Shown here: in pieces, positions 1-8,360 of the stretch | Layout of the letters: each line of letters opens with the position of its first letter | Numbering within the stretch: the stretch's first letter is position 1 | Assembly (NCBI RefSeq): GCF_029369745.1 | Contig: NZ_CP120210.1 | Coordinates: 6,696,001 to 6,760,000 of the forward strand | Source: Amycolatopsis sp. QT-25 | Lineage (GTDB): Bacteria > Actinomycetota > Actinomycetes > Mycobacteriales > Pseudonocardiaceae | Direction: 5' to 3' | Length of the DNA stretch: 64,000 nucleotides | Notes under the pieces: generated by a model | Seen by the model: the letters and a program-made list of their open reading frames with translations, nothing else | Database searches by the model: none | Told to the model about the DNA's origin: nothing | Made by a program: the position numbers and the translations under genes

Positions 1-46
1 CGGACTTGGGGTCTTCCGCCGCGATAAGGGAGTTCAAGTCAGCCAA
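1..46 (-). CDS. ABC transporter permease, DppC/OppC-like, 5' fragment at window edge
   Basis: Reading right to left, a TTG at 46-44 overlaps the stop of the upstream permease gene (TGA at 41-39) and opens the frame MADLNSLIAAEDPKS before the window ends. The position directly after a DppB-like permease, plus the overlapping start, suggests the second membrane subunit of the same importer. No ATG or GTG in this frame lies close enough to compete. Only 15 codons are visible, so the assignment rests on operon context rather than on conserved motifs. Confidence 0.45.
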   Translation of the reverse strand, partial: MADLNSLIAAEDPKS

Positions 47-1070
47 CGCGAATCCTCGGGTCCAGGATGCCGTACATCAGGTCGGCGATCAGGTTGGCGA
101 CGATGATGCTGCCGGCGATGAGCACCAGCCACCCCATCATCACCTGCGTGTCGCTCTTGGTCACGGCTTCGACGAGCAGCTTGCCCATGCCATTCCAGTT
201 GAACACCGTCTCGGTGATGATCGCGCCCGAGAGCACGGCACCGAAGTTGACGGAGAACAGGGTGGTCACCGGGATGAGCGCGTTCCGGAAGGCGTGGCGG
301 AAGATGACCCGGCCGTTGGCGAGTCCCTTGGCGCGCGCCGTCCGCACGTAGTCCGCGTTCAGCGTCTCCAGCATCGAAGCGCGCTGGAACCGGCTGTACG
401 CGGCGAAACTGATCGCCATGATGGACAGGGTCGGCAGCAGGTACGCACCGACGTAACTGGCCAGGAAACCGCCTGGACCGTCGAAATTCAGCGATTCCGG
501 GCTCGTCGTGCGGATCCACGGGTTGCCGAGCACATCGGACAGTCCCAGATCCCGGACCCAGCCGTTGAACTCGATCGCGTAGCCCTTCAGCACGATGGCG
601 ACACAGAAGATCGGCATCGAGAACAGCAGGAAGGCCAGCGTGGTCGCGACGTAGTCGACGATCGAGTACTGCTTGACCGCCGCGACCACACCGACGAGGA
701 CGCCGAGGACGAGCGCGAGGATCTCGGCTCCGACGACGAGCTTCAGGGTGACCTCGAACGCGGCCATGACCTTCGGGAACACCGGGGCCTGCGCGTTGCC
801 CTGGGCGATGGAAACGCCCCATTCCCCGGTGACGAAGTTGCCGAGCCAAGTGAAGTACCGGGGCACGATGCTCTGGTCCAGCCCGAGCTGCGAGGCCATC
901 TGCGCGATGGCCTCCTTGCTCATGGCCGGGTTGCTCTTCATCTCGGCGAGCGGGTCGCCGGTGCCGGCGACCATGATGAAACACAGGAAAGTCCCGACCA
1001 GAAGGACGGGAATCGATATCGCCAGACGGCGAAGAATGTAGATCACCAGGTTCAACGAACTGCTCCTCAT
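39..1070 (-). CDS. ABC transporter permease, DppB/OppB family (peptide/nickel uptake)
   Basis: Inner-membrane channel subunit of a family 5 peptide/opine/nickel importer, 343 residues. The first helix follows a short basic N-terminus (YILRRLAISIPVLLVGTFLC). Further hydrophobic segments alternate with a large external loop at about residues 130-180. The cytoplasmic EAA-type coupling loop, which docks onto the ATPases, is visible at about residues 240-262 (YVRTARAKGLANGRVIF). The open frame extends upstream to 1256, but that extension is not hydrophobic and crosses a hairpin, so the ATG at 1070 is preferred. The gene follows two solute-binding lipoprotein genes on the same strand and overlaps the next permease. 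No ATPase gene lies inside the window. Confidence 0.88.
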   Translation of the reverse strand: MRSSSLNLVIYILRRLAISIPVLLVGTFLCFIMVAGTGDPLAEMKSNPAMSKEAIAQMASQLGLDQSIVPRYFTWLGNFVTGEWGVSIAQGNAQAPVFPKVMAAFEVTLKLVVGAEILALVLGVLVGVVAAVKQYSIVDYVATTLAFLLFSMPIFCVAIVLKGYAIEFNGWVRDLGLSDVLGNPWIRTTSPESLNFDGPGGFLASYVGAYLLPTLSIMAISFAAYSRFQRASMLETLNADYVRTARAKGLANGRVIFRHAFRNALIPVTTLFSVNFGAVLSGAIITETVFNWNGMGKLLVEAVTKSDTQVMMGWLVLIAGSIIVANLIADLMYGILDPRIRVG

Positions 1071-1156
1071 CCGGGCCTGGTCGCCGAAGTGCTGGACCGC
1101 TGCCCGGTTGTCCACCGTAGTGGCGGTAACCCTACGGTCAACAGCTACTTCCGGCG

Positions 1157-1193
1157 GGTACGGGGGCCCGGCTTGTGGCCGGACCCCCGTACC
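1157..1193. terminator. Strong GC hairpin between binding-protein and permease genes
   Basis: GGTACGGGGG at 1157-1166 pairs with CCCCCGTACC at 1184-1193, and CCGGC/GCCGG continues the stem inside with one C-A mismatch. It lies 45 bp past the stop of the binding-protein gene and 87 bp before the permease start. No U-tract follows on the minus strand. It could therefore be a partial terminator or a 3'-end stabiliser that keeps binding-protein mRNA above permease mRNA. Confidence 0.6.
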
Positions 1194-1237
1194 ACCAGGA
1201 TCGCTTAAGCGAGTGGTGAAAAAGCGGGGCGTGAGCC

Positions 1238-3043
1238 CTACTTCTTCTGCTCCCACTCACCGGCGTTCCACAGGACACCGTTGTACGACTGCATGTAAGT
1301 GCGGTCGATGCCCTTGAACGCCCACATGGACGGGACCTGGAAAAGCGGCAGGGACGCGTACTCGTCCGCGATCGCCACGTCGGCCTTCTGGTAGTTCTCC
1401 ACCTGGGCCGTCTCGTCGGTGGCCTTCACGGCCGCCTCGAAGGACTGGTCGATCGTCGGGTTGGACAGCCCCTGGTAGTTCTGGCTGCTGTCGTCGACAC
1501 GGGTGATGTAGATCGATTTCGCCTCGGCCTTGAACGGCTGCTGCGACCAGGCGAAGAGCGCGGCGTCGTAGTCGCTGGCCGCGAGACGACCGCCCTTGAG
1601 GAAGTTGGCGTCCTGGTCGTCGGTGATCTCGATACCGGCGGCCTTGGCCTGGGAGATGATGATCTCGACGGTCTGCTGACGGCGGGCGTTCTGGTTGTGC
1701 GAGATCTTGAACGCCGCCCGCTGGCCGTTCTTGGCGAAGATGCCGTCGCCGCCCTTGACCCAACCGGCGTCGGTCAGCGTCTTGGCCGCCGCCTCGGCAC
1801 CGAGACCGGCCTTGCTGCCGTACTGGTCCTTGAAGCCCTGCTCACCCGGGAAGAACACGATGCTGTTCAGCGGGGTCGCGTCGGCCTGAACCTCCTTGAG
1901 CAGCTTGTCGGTGATCTCCTGGCGGTTGACGACCTCGAAGAACGCCTTGCGCAGATCCTTGTCCTTGAACATGCGCCCGTAGTTGAGGTCGATGTGCTCG
2001 AAGCTCAGCTGCGAGGCCGAACCGTAGGTGACGCCCTGGGCACCGAGGTTCTTCATGGTGCCGGCGGCGGTGGCGTCGGGCTGGGTCGAAGCGGCGATGT
2101 CGATCTCACCGTTCTGCAGCGCGGTCGCCATGGCCTTGGTGTCCTCCATCGCCTTCACGACGATCCGGGAGGGGCCACCCTTTCCACCGATCCAGTTCGC
2201 GTTCTTCTCGAGCGTGACGGCCTTCTGGTTGGCGTCGAACGCGGTGATCTTGTACGGGCCGGAGGCGGGCATGATGTCCGCCTTGAAGCCCTTCCAGCCG
2301 TTCGTCCAGAACTCGCCTGCCTTCTTCAGCTCGGCCGCGTCACTGGTCGGGGTCAGCTTGGTGACGTCCGCGACGCCGGTCTGCGCCTCGAGGACGTGCG
2401 CCGGCATCAGGGCCGGTGAGCCGAAGAGGCCCTTGTAGTCGAGGTACGGCTCGGTGAACTTGGTCTCGAAGGTCAGGTCGTCCTTGCAGGTCGCCTGGTC
2501 GATCAGCTGGTAGCCGGTGGTCGAAGCGGCCAGGAAGGCCTGCTTGCCGTCCGCGGTCTTGGCCTTGCCGCTGTGGGACAGCCAGGCCAGGTAGAAGTCG
2601 TCGCAGTCCCAAGCCTGACCGTCGGACCATTTGACGTTCGGCTTGATCTTGTACTCGACGACCTGCGGCGACTTCGACGTGACGGTCCAGGAGTCCAGCA
2701 CGTCGTTGTTCATCAGGACCTTGTTGTTGCCGTCGAGCACCAAGGAGCCGGAGAGCACAGCGGTCAGGACGTAGTTGTTGTACGACGTGTTGGTGTCGGG
2801 CGTGTCGTTGTTGTAGCCCGAGTACCCGTCGTCGATGCCCACCGTGACGGTGCCTTCGTACCCCGGAACGTCCGCGAGCTTGAAGTTCTCGCCGTTCTGC
2901 GCCTTGCCGAGCGCCATGGTCTTGATGTCGGTCGTCGACCCGTTCTGGTCGGTATTGCCGCTGTCGCCACCGCTGCATGCACTCAGCACGAGCGCGGAGG
3001 CCGCGACCAGCGACCAGGCGGAGACTGCCTTGGACTTCCTCAT
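1238..3043 (-). CDS. ABC transporter family 5 substrate-binding lipoprotein
   Basis: Extracytoplasmic receptor of a peptide/nickel-type importer (SBP_bac_5 family), 601 residues, in the usual range. The N-terminus MRKSKAVSAWSLVAASALVL is followed by a lipobox LSAC and a Ser/Gly-rich linker, indicating lipid anchoring. The body carries family features such as WSDGQAWDCDDFYLAW near residue 145 and a GPYKI motif in the second lobe. The ATG at 3043 is chosen because AGGAGGG lies about 10 nt upstream (3052-3058) and the signal peptide starts there; the open frame reaches 3133 without a reason to use it. It is the second of two tandem binding-protein genes upstream of the permeases. Substrate cannot be told from sequence. 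Confidence 0.9.
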   Translation of the reverse strand: MRKSKAVSAWSLVAASALVLSACSGGDSGNTDQNGSTTDIKTMALGKAQNGENFKLADVPGYEGTVTVGIDDGYSGYNNDTPDTNTSYNNYVLTAVLSGSLVLDGNNKVLMNNDVLDSWTVTSKSPQVVEYKIKPNVKWSDGQAWDCDDFYLAWLSHSGKAKTADGKQAFLAASTTGYQLIDQATCKDDLTFETKFTEPYLDYKGLFGSPALMPAHVLEAQTGVADVTKLTPTSDAAELKKAGEFWTNGWKGFKADIMPASGPYKITAFDANQKAVTLEKNANWIGGKGGPSRIVVKAMEDTKAMATALQNGEIDIAASTQPDATAAGTMKNLGAQGVTYGSASQLSFEHIDLNYGRMFKDKDLRKAFFEVVNRQEITDKLLKEVQADATPLNSIVFFPGEQGFKDQYGSKAGLGAEAAAKTLTDAGWVKGGDGIFAKNGQRAAFKISHNQNARRQQTVEIIISQAKAAGIEITDDQDANFLKGGRLAASDYDAALFAWSQQPFKAEAKSIYITRVDDSSQNYQGLSNPTIDQSFEAAVKATDETAQVENYQKADVAIADEYASLPLFQVPSMWAFKGIDRTYMQSYNGVLWNAGEWEQKK

Positions 3044-3193
3044 GAAGTGTGCCCTCCTAGCACTGGGTTCCTGAGATCGGAACAGGACCCCACACCGCTC
3101 CGGTGAGATGGCCCGGAGCTTATGACACGCCAAGCAACACTCATTTGGCGCACTGCGGGTGCACGCTAGAAAGGAAATGCACTAACAGTCACC

Positions 3194-3225
3194 AGTTACC
3201 GGACGATCGTGACCAAAGGGTAACT
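3194..3225. promoter_or_regulatory. Short dyad AGTTACC/GGTAACT upstream of the binding-protein gene
   Basis: AGTTACC (3194-3200) and GGTAACT (3219-3225) form 7-bp inverted arms about 150 bp upstream of the lipoprotein start at 3043. The 287-bp gap between the two binding-protein genes is otherwise featureless and presumably holds this gene's own promoter. The dyad is a candidate operator only. It loosely resembles GTnAC-type sites, but the partner half-sites of a GlnR box are not convincing. Confidence 0.25.
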
Positions 3226-3330
3226 TGCGGCCGACATCGAGAAATAGCGCGGTCACCTTGCGGAATCACTCAGCCACTCGAACGTGCCGGGAAAGGTCAC
3301 CCGCCGGAGACCCGCTCGGACTCAAATCGG

Positions 3331-5067
3331 CTACTTCGGGCCCCGCGTCCAGTTCACCGCTGACCCGAAAGGGCCCACCATAGGAGGACCAGCGGTTACT
3401 CCGGAAATACCAGAGCCGATGGCGAGGGTATCGGCCAGCTGGAACAACGGAATGACGACATTCCGGCGCCACAATTCCGGTTCCAGGGTCGAAAGCGTGT
3501 CGGCGACCGGGGTGGCGCCGGTCAGCGCGGCGTCGATCGACGGCTGCAGGGCGGGGTCGCAGAAGCCCAGCGGGTTCCCCGGGACGACGGCCTTGGTCTT
3601 GTCGGTGAGCTGATCGGGACGGCAGCCGAAGGTGGACGCCAACGCCGAAGCGACGTCCGCTCCCCCGGTGACCTGGCCGATCACCGCGATGTCGATGCCG
3701 ACGTTGCCCGCGCCTTCCGGGGTCGTCTGCTGGATCCCGTCGAGCACCGGCATGGCCAGCAGCGTCGAGAACAGCTCTCTCGGCTGCGGTGCGATCGCGT
3801 TGACCTCGATCCCCGCGGCCACCAGTTGCGCCGTCAGTTCCTTGGCGATCGTCGCGTACGGCTCCTGTTTGGCAGGCGAGGCCACGACCAGCGAAAGGTT
3901 CTTCCCGTTCTTGCGCCAGGTTCCAGCTTCCTTGGTGTACCCGGCGGCTTTGAGCAGTTCCTCGCCCTTCGCCGGATCAGCCGTCGACGGCGGGCCGGGG
4001 GCCGGGATCGTCGGCCGGAAGCCGGGGGCCGAGGGGACGCGGACCTGGGCGTCGGCGCGGAGTTTGCCCGAAGGGCCGCCCTCCGTGGCCTCGGTGATCA
4101 GCTTGCCGCGGTCGATCAGCGCGGTGAGGCCTTCGCGGACCTTCGAATCCGACAGCGTCGAACTCACCGGCCGCAGGAGGAGCTGCGCCACCGTGGGGCG
4201 GGCGACCGTGTGCAGCTGGACGGCGGAACCGAGTTCGCCGAGCCGTTTGAGGCCGGTGCCGTCGGTCCTGGTCATCGCGAACTGGTCGTTGCCGCTGCGC
4301 AGGGCGGCCAAGGTGCCGTCCTGATCGGCCGCACGCAGCACGATCCGGTCGAGGGCGGAGGGTTTCTCCCAATAGCGCTCGTTGCGCTCCAGGGTGATCT
4401 CCCCGCGCGCGGTGTCGAGGCCCTTGATCGAGTACGGCCCGGCGACGGCGGGGAACGTCGTCGCCAGCGCGCCTCGCCACCCGTTCGGGGCGTCCTTGAG
4501 CAGATGGGCGGGCAGGAGGTTGGCGAAGAGTGTCTGCCAGCCCGGATACGGCTTGGCGAAGGTGACCTCGACCCGCTTGCCACCTTCACGCGATTGGATG
4601 TCCGAGATCAACCGGTAACCCGCGGCGCCGATGACGCCGGGCTGGTCGCGCATGGCCTCGTGGAGGTACGCGAAGTCCTCGGCGGCGATCGGCGCGCTGT
4701 CGGACCAGGAGGCGTCCGGCCGGATCGTGTACGCGACCGTGAACGGCTGCTGCGAAACGACCTCGGCGGCCTTCATCAGGTTCTTGTCCAGCTGGAAACT
4801 GCCGTCGTCCTTGGCCCGGAACACCGACGGGAGCAGCAGCTGCGAGAGCGCCGACGTCACCTGGGAGGCGTCGGCGAGGTTGTGCGGGTTGTAACCGCCG
4901 AGGACGTCGTCCACACCCACGACGACCTGCGAAGGCGCCTTCGTGGTCGACGTGCTCACCGGGGAGGCGGAAGAGCTGACCACCGGCGGCGGTGGCGTGT
5001 TGCTGCACGCGGCGAGGAGCACGGCCGCGCACGCCAGCATGGGCGCCGCTGTGTTCACTACCCGCAC
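3331..5067 (-). CDS. Second ABC transporter family 5 substrate-binding lipoprotein
   Basis: A 578-residue exported lipoprotein of the same family as its downstream neighbour but divergent from it. The signal peptide MRVVNTAAPMLACAAVLLA leads to lipobox LAAC and a Pro/Ser-rich spacer. Recognisable are SWSDSAPIAAEDFAYL near residue 125, GPYSI in the hinge region and a conserved C-terminal block ending in NWTRGPK. The GTG start at 5067 has GGGAGGA about 8 nt upstream. Tandem SBP genes before one permease pair suggest two receptors of different specificity or a recent functional split. Confidence 0.85.
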   Translation of the reverse strand: MRVVNTAAPMLACAAVLLAACSNTPPPPVVSSSASPVSTSTTKAPSQVVVGVDDVLGGYNPHNLADASQVTSALSQLLLPSVFRAKDDGSFQLDKNLMKAAEVVSQQPFTVAYTIRPDASWSDSAPIAAEDFAYLHEAMRDQPGVIGAAGYRLISDIQSREGGKRVEVTFAKPYPGWQTLFANLLPAHLLKDAPNGWRGALATTFPAVAGPYSIKGLDTARGEITLERNERYWEKPSALDRIVLRAADQDGTLAALRSGNDQFAMTRTDGTGLKRLGELGSAVQLHTVARPTVAQLLLRPVSSTLSDSKVREGLTALIDRGKLITEATEGGPSGKLRADAQVRVPSAPGFRPTIPAPGPPSTADPAKGEELLKAAGYTKEAGTWRKNGKNLSLVVASPAKQEPYATIAKELTAQLVAAGIEVNAIAPQPRELFSTLLAMPVLDGIQQTTPEGAGNVGIDIAVIGQVTGGADVASALASTFGCRPDQLTDKTKAVVPGNPLGFCDPALQPSIDAALTGATPVADTLSTLEPELWRRNVVIPLFQLADTLAIGSGISGVTAGPPMVGPFGSAVNWTRGPK

Positions 5068-5284
5068 GCCTGAATCCTCCCGGTCGGTCCCTCACCCCGT
5101 CGCCATAGAGCTACCACGCCGGGCATGGCCTCGGCAGCGAGATTCCCATATCGGCCCGGCCGCCGCCCGACCGGCTGCCGTCTCCTCCGGTGGACGTCCG
5201 AGAGGCCCCGAAGGTTCCTGTCCGGGCCGAAGCATTTCGTCCGCATCCGATCGCGCTCCTTCGGCAATGGGTTCCGCAAACCCG

Positions 5285-5315
5285 GAACATTCCGGAACAC
5301 CGCACCGGAATGTTC
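5285..5315. promoter_or_regulatory. Perfect 11-bp inverted repeat in the typA/SBP gap
   Basis: GAACATTCCGG (5285-5295) and CCGGAATGTTC (5305-5315) are perfect inverted arms around a 9-nt spacer. The site lies 218 bp upstream of the lipoprotein start at 5067, inside the 564-bp gap 5068-5631 that otherwise holds only the typA terminator. It could be an operator for the importer operon; the regulator is unknown. Confidence 0.4.
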
Positions 5316-5570
5316 GCCACCGCACGATTGACGACCGATCCGATCACGAACTCGAGTCCTCTCCGGACCCATTCGGCTTTCCTTGTTTCGCGCCGGTCCG
5401 GTTCCGCGTTCTCGATCGAGTCGAGGCGGCAGCCCGGCCGGTCCGTTCCGGTGATGTGAACATCGCTCGAAAAGGAGCTCGGCTTTCCGGCGGAAATTGT
5501 CGGAAAAAACTTTTCTTAACCAGGAACGCCCGATCGAATACGGTGCGTGATCGCTTTCGAGGCCGAAAAA

Positions 5571-5614
5571 GCCGGAGGGCGCCTGCTCACGGTGAGTGAG
5601 CAGGCGCCCTCCGG
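5571..5614 (-). terminator. Intrinsic terminator of typA
   Basis: GCCGGAGGGCGCCTGCTCAC (5571-5590) pairs without mismatch with 5596-5614 plus the flanking C, giving a stem of about 20 bp around the loop GGTGA. On the minus strand it is followed by TTTTTCGG. It sits 18 bp past the typA stop. Confidence 0.9.
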
Positions 5615-5631
5615 CTGAGGCTCGACGCGGG

Positions 5632-7554
5632 TCAGCCGCGGTTCTTGTTGCGGTTGCGCTCCTTGGCACGCTGGTTGACGTCCAGCGTGACCTTGCGGAT
5701 CCGGACGACGTCGGGGGCGACCTCGACGCATTCGTCGACGGAGCAGAACTCCAGCGCCTCCTCCAGGCCCATCTTGCGCGGGCGGGCCAGCGTCTCCATC
5801 ACGTCGGCGGAGGACTGACGCATGTTGGTCAGCTTCTTCTCCTTGGTGATGTTGATGTCGAGGTCCTCGGCACGCGGGTTCTCGCCCACGACCATGCCCT
5901 CGTACACCTCGGCGCCCGGCTCCACGAAGAAGGTGCCGCGGTCGGCGAGCTGGATCATCGCGTACGCGGTGATGGGGCCCGAACGGTCGGCGACCAGCGA
6001 ACCGGAGTGCCGGGTGCGGATCTCGCCGGCCCACGGGAAGTACCCCTCGAACACGTGGTTCGCGATACCGGTGCCGCGGGTCTCGGTGAGGAAGTCGGTG
6101 CGGAAGCCGATCAGGCCACGCGCCGGGAGGACGTAGTCGAGCTTGATCCGGCCGGAGCCGTGCCCGCCCATGTGCTCCATGCGGCCCTTGCGGGCGGCCA
6201 GCAGCTGCGTGATGCCGCCGAGGTGCTCCTCCGGGGCGTCGATCGACAGCCGCTCGAACGGCTCGTGCAGTTTGCCGTCGATCATCCTGGTGACCACCTG
6301 CGGCTTGCCGACGGTCAGCTCGAAGCCCTCGCGGCGCATCTGCTCGACGAGGATCGCCAGCGCCAGCTCGCCACGGCCCTGGACCTCCCAGGTGTCGGGG
6401 CGCTCGGTCGGCAGCACCTTGATGCTGACGTTACCGATCAGCTCCTGGTCCAGCCGGGCCTTGACCAGCCGGGCGGTGACCTTGTCACCACCGCTGCGGC
6501 CGGCCAGCGGCGAGGTGTTGACCCCGATGGTCATCGAGATGGCGGGCTCGTCGACGGCGATCCGGGGCAGCGCCTCCGGATTCTCGACGTCGGCGAGGGT
6601 GTCGCCGATGGTGATCTCGGGGATACCGGCGATGGCGACCAGTTCACCCGCGCTGGCCTCGGTCGCCGGGACGCGGGTGAGCGCCTCGGTGACGAGCAGC
6701 TCGGAGATCCGGACGTTCTGGATGGTGCCGTCCTCGCGCATCCAGGCCACGGTCTGGCCCTTGCGCAGGTTGCCGGAGTGGATGCGGATCAGCGCGATCC
6801 GGCCGAGGAAGTTCGACGCGTCGAGGTTGGTGACCAGTGCGCGCAGCGGGCCTTCGCGGTCGGCGAAGGGCGGCGGCACGTGGCGCAGCAGGGTCTCGAA
6901 CAGCGGGTCGAGGTTCTCGCTCTCGGGCACCGCGCCGTCGGCGGGCTGCTCGAGGCTCGCCTTGCCCGCACGGGCGGAGGCGAAGACGACCGGGAGGTCG
7001 AGGATCGCGTCGAGGTCGGCGTCCTCGATGTCACCGGCCAGATCGAGCAGGAGGTCGTGGGTCTCCTCGACGACCTCGGAGATCCGGGCGTCGGGGCGGT
7101 CGGTCTTGTTGACCACGAGGATCACCGGCAGACCGGCCTCGAGCGTCTTGCGCAACACGAACCGGGTCTGCGGCAGCGGCCCCTCGCTGGCGTCCACCAG
7201 CAGGACGACGCCGTCGACCATGGCCAGCCCGCGCTCGACCTCGCCACCGAAGTCGGCGTGGCCGGGGGTGTCGATGACGTTGATCGTCACCGGGCCGTTC
7301 TCGGTCTCGCGGTGGATGGAGGTGTTCTTCGCGAGGATGGTGATGCCTTTTTCCCGCTCGAGCTCCCCGGAGTCCATCACGCGGTCGACGAGTTCGGCGC
7401 GTTCCTCGAAGGCTCCGGACTGCCGGAGCATCGCGTCGACGAGGGTCGTCTTGCCGTGGTCGACGTGGGCGACGATGGCGACGTTGCGCAGGTCGGGCCG
7501 GGTCTTGCCGGACGAGCGGCCGGCATCGACTGCGGTGGCGCTGGCTGCGGGCAC
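5632..7554 (-). CDS. typA: Translational GTPase TypA/BipA
   Basis: Ribosome-associated GTPase of the EF-G family, involved in subunit assembly and stress adaptation. It has 640 residues, close to the usual 610-640. The G1 motif AHVDHGKTTL lies near residue 30, G3 is DTPGHADFGG, and G4 is VVNKTDRPD. The switch region follows G1 (ERELEKGITI type, here ELEREKGITIL). The C-terminal domain carries KLDYVLPARGLIGFRTDFL, characteristic of TypA. The GTG start has TTTGGAGCC about 8 nt upstream. The gene is monocistronic: a strong terminator follows and about 200 bp of promoter region precedes it. Confidence 0.97.
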   Translation of the reverse strand: MPAASATAVDAGRSSGKTRPDLRNVAIVAHVDHGKTTLVDAMLRQSGAFEERAELVDRVMDSGELEREKGITILAKNTSIHRETENGPVTINVIDTPGHADFGGEVERGLAMVDGVVLLVDASEGPLPQTRFVLRKTLEAGLPVILVVNKTDRPDARISEVVEETHDLLLDLAGDIEDADLDAILDLPVVFASARAGKASLEQPADGAVPESENLDPLFETLLRHVPPPFADREGPLRALVTNLDASNFLGRIALIRIHSGNLRKGQTVAWMREDGTIQNVRISELLVTEALTRVPATEASAGELVAIAGIPEITIGDTLADVENPEALPRIAVDEPAISMTIGVNTSPLAGRSGGDKVTARLVKARLDQELIGNVSIKVLPTERPDTWEVQGRGELALAILVEQMRREGFELTVGKPQVVTRMIDGKLHEPFERLSIDAPEEHLGGITQLLAARKGRMEHMGGHGSGRIKLDYVLPARGLIGFRTDFLTETRGTGIANHVFEGYFPWAGEIRTRHSGSLVADRSGPITAYAMIQLADRGTFFVEPGAEVYEGMVVGENPRAEDLDINITKEKKLTNMRQSSADVMETLARPRKMGLEEALEFCSVDECVEVAPDVVRIRKVTLDVNQRAKERNRNKNRG

Positions 7555-7705
7555 GCGAAGGCTCCAAAGGTTTCAAGTTCGGGTGTGGTGCCCGCGCCGC
7601 CCCGAGTGCTCATTAGCGCGATCGGGTAACGTCGGCCGACTTTGGCCATACGCGGACCACACCAGGGTACCTGTAGCCGAACTGTGAGCACCCCCACGCC
7701 CCCGG

Positions 7706-7724
7706 ACCGGTAAGCCTCACCTAA
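7706..7724. promoter_or_regulatory. Possible DtxR/IdeR-type iron box
   Basis: ACCGGTAAGCCTCACCTAA at 7706-7724 matches the actinobacterial iron-box consensus TTAGGTTAGGCTCACCTAA at 14 of 19 positions, with the right half nearly perfect. It lies 40 bp upstream of a small Cys-rich gene. The match was made by eye and no score is available. Confidence 0.35.
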
Positions 7725-7763
7725 CGTGGGCGGGTCGCCGACGCCGTCCGACGAGGAGCGCGA

Positions 7764-7922
7764 GTGGGCAAGAAACCATCCGACGACCCGCGCGAACTCG
7801 TGCGCAAGTGGACGAAGTCCGGCAAGGTCAAGAAGAAATGCTGCCGGTCGAAGCCACGGTGCGGCAAATGCCCCGTTCTCGCCCTGAAAAAGGCGAAGAA
7901 AAAGATCGCGAAAGCGGCTTAG
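7764..7922 (+). CDS. Small basic Cys-rich conserved protein
   Basis: A 52-residue frame starting at GTG 7764 with CGAGGAGCG as ribosome site. It is Lys-rich and has four cysteines spaced C-C-x5-C-x2-C (KKKCCRSKPRCGKCPV), a plausible small metal site. The C-terminal LALKKAKKKIAKAA is amphipathic and basic. I recall short proteins with this CCRSKPRC..CPV motif across actinobacteria but no assigned function. It lies divergent from typA, and a possible iron box precedes it, which would fit metal-dependent expression. Codon use is normal for this genome. Confidence 0.7.
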   Translation: MGKKPSDDPRELVRKWTKSGKVKKKCCRSKPRCGKCPVLALKKAKKKIAKAA

Positions 7923-8242
7923 CGCCCGCGGTTCCGGAAGGGGCCGGTCGCGAGGATCGCCCCCGGCTTTGCCCTGTTCACGGGCTTGGCGATGAGGACA
8001 CCGCCGACGCGCGGCGTGATCCGGGAGCACGTGGTCGATTTCCTCGAGAGGGGCGATGCAGGGCAGCAGCACGACGAACAGGGAAATAAGGTGGCCGCGG
8101 TTCTCCACCGTGCCGGGCGTACTGCGCCGGCCGATATGAATCATCGACGCCACGTGCATCCCATCAATGACTCTCCCTTGCTTTTCACTCCGCAAGTAGT
8201 CCTCTGGACGCGACGGTTCGAGGACCGCTTGCGCGGGGTGGG
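7923..8242. other. Non-coding stretch upstream of the trp leader
   Basis: About 320 bp between the small Cys-rich gene and the trpS attenuator. Open frames exist on both strands but none has a ribosome site, codon bias or recognisable sequence. I see no clear hairpin until the attenuator at 8281. Confidence 0.5.
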
Positions 8243-8248
8243 TAGGAT
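8243..8248 (+). promoter_or_regulatory. -10 box TAGGAT for a leaderless trp leader transcript
   Basis: TAGGAT lies exactly 7 nt before the ATG of the leader peptide at 8256, the spacing that puts the transcription start at the A of ATG. No Shine-Dalgarno precedes that ATG. A -35 box is not obvious. Confidence 0.55.
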
Positions 8249-8255
8249 CGTCGGC

Positions 8256-8315
8256 ATGCGCGCGCAGAACGCCCAGTGGTGGCCGCCCTCCGGCGGCCCC
8301 GAAGTCCTGCGCTGA
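8256..8315 (+). CDS. trpS leader peptide with tandem Trp codons
   Basis: A 19-codon frame, MRAQNAQWWPPSGGPEVLR, ending in TGA at 8313-8315. Two consecutive TGG codons sit at 8277-8282, immediately before a hairpin. Its role would be to sense charged tRNA-Trp: a ribosome stalled at the Trp codons leaves the downstream segment free to form an antiterminator. Ribosome-mediated attenuation of an auxiliary, indolmycin-resistant trpRS gene has been described in Streptomyces coelicolor, and this arrangement looks like the same control. There is no ribosome site, so leaderless initiation is likely. Confidence 0.85.
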   Translation: MRAQNAQWWPPSGGPEVLR

Positions 8316-8360
8316 ACCAGACGAGCGCACCACCAGGCCGCCCCACCGGGCGGCCTTTTT
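8281..8360 (+). promoter_or_regulatory. Transcription attenuator upstream of trpS
   Basis: Three mutually exclusive pairings are visible. Segment 1 (GGCCGCC, 8281-8287) pairs with segment 2 (GGCGGCC, 8292-8298) in a hairpin that starts inside the second Trp codon. Segment 2 can instead pair with segment 3 (GGCCGCC, 8336-8342), acting as antiterminator. Segment 3 (AGGCCGCCC, 8335-8343) also pairs with segment 4 (GGGCGGCCT, 8348-8356), followed by TTTTT, forming the terminator. Stalling at the Trp codons would mask segment 1 and favour the 2:3 form, so trpS is read when charged tRNA-Trp is scarce. Confidence 0.85.
8335..8360 (+). terminator. Intrinsic terminator arm of the trpS attenuator
   Basis: Nine-bp GC stem AGGCCGCCC/GGGCGGCCT with loop CACC and a U-tract at 8356-8360, 46 bp before the trpS start. 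Confidence 0.85.

Noticed and set aside
3194..3225. GlnR box upstream of the binding-protein gene
   Set aside because: GTTAC and GTCAC are present, but the GAAAC half-sites and regular 6-nt spacing are missing.
5596..7629. 677-codon open frame antisense to typA
   Set aside because: Continuous frame arises from GC3 bias of typA; sequence is repetitive Val/Gly/Asp/Arg with no domain.
7986..8315. 109-codon frame ending in the trp leader
   Set aside because: Only the last 19 codons are credible as a peptide; the upstream part crosses the promoter and lacks a start signal.
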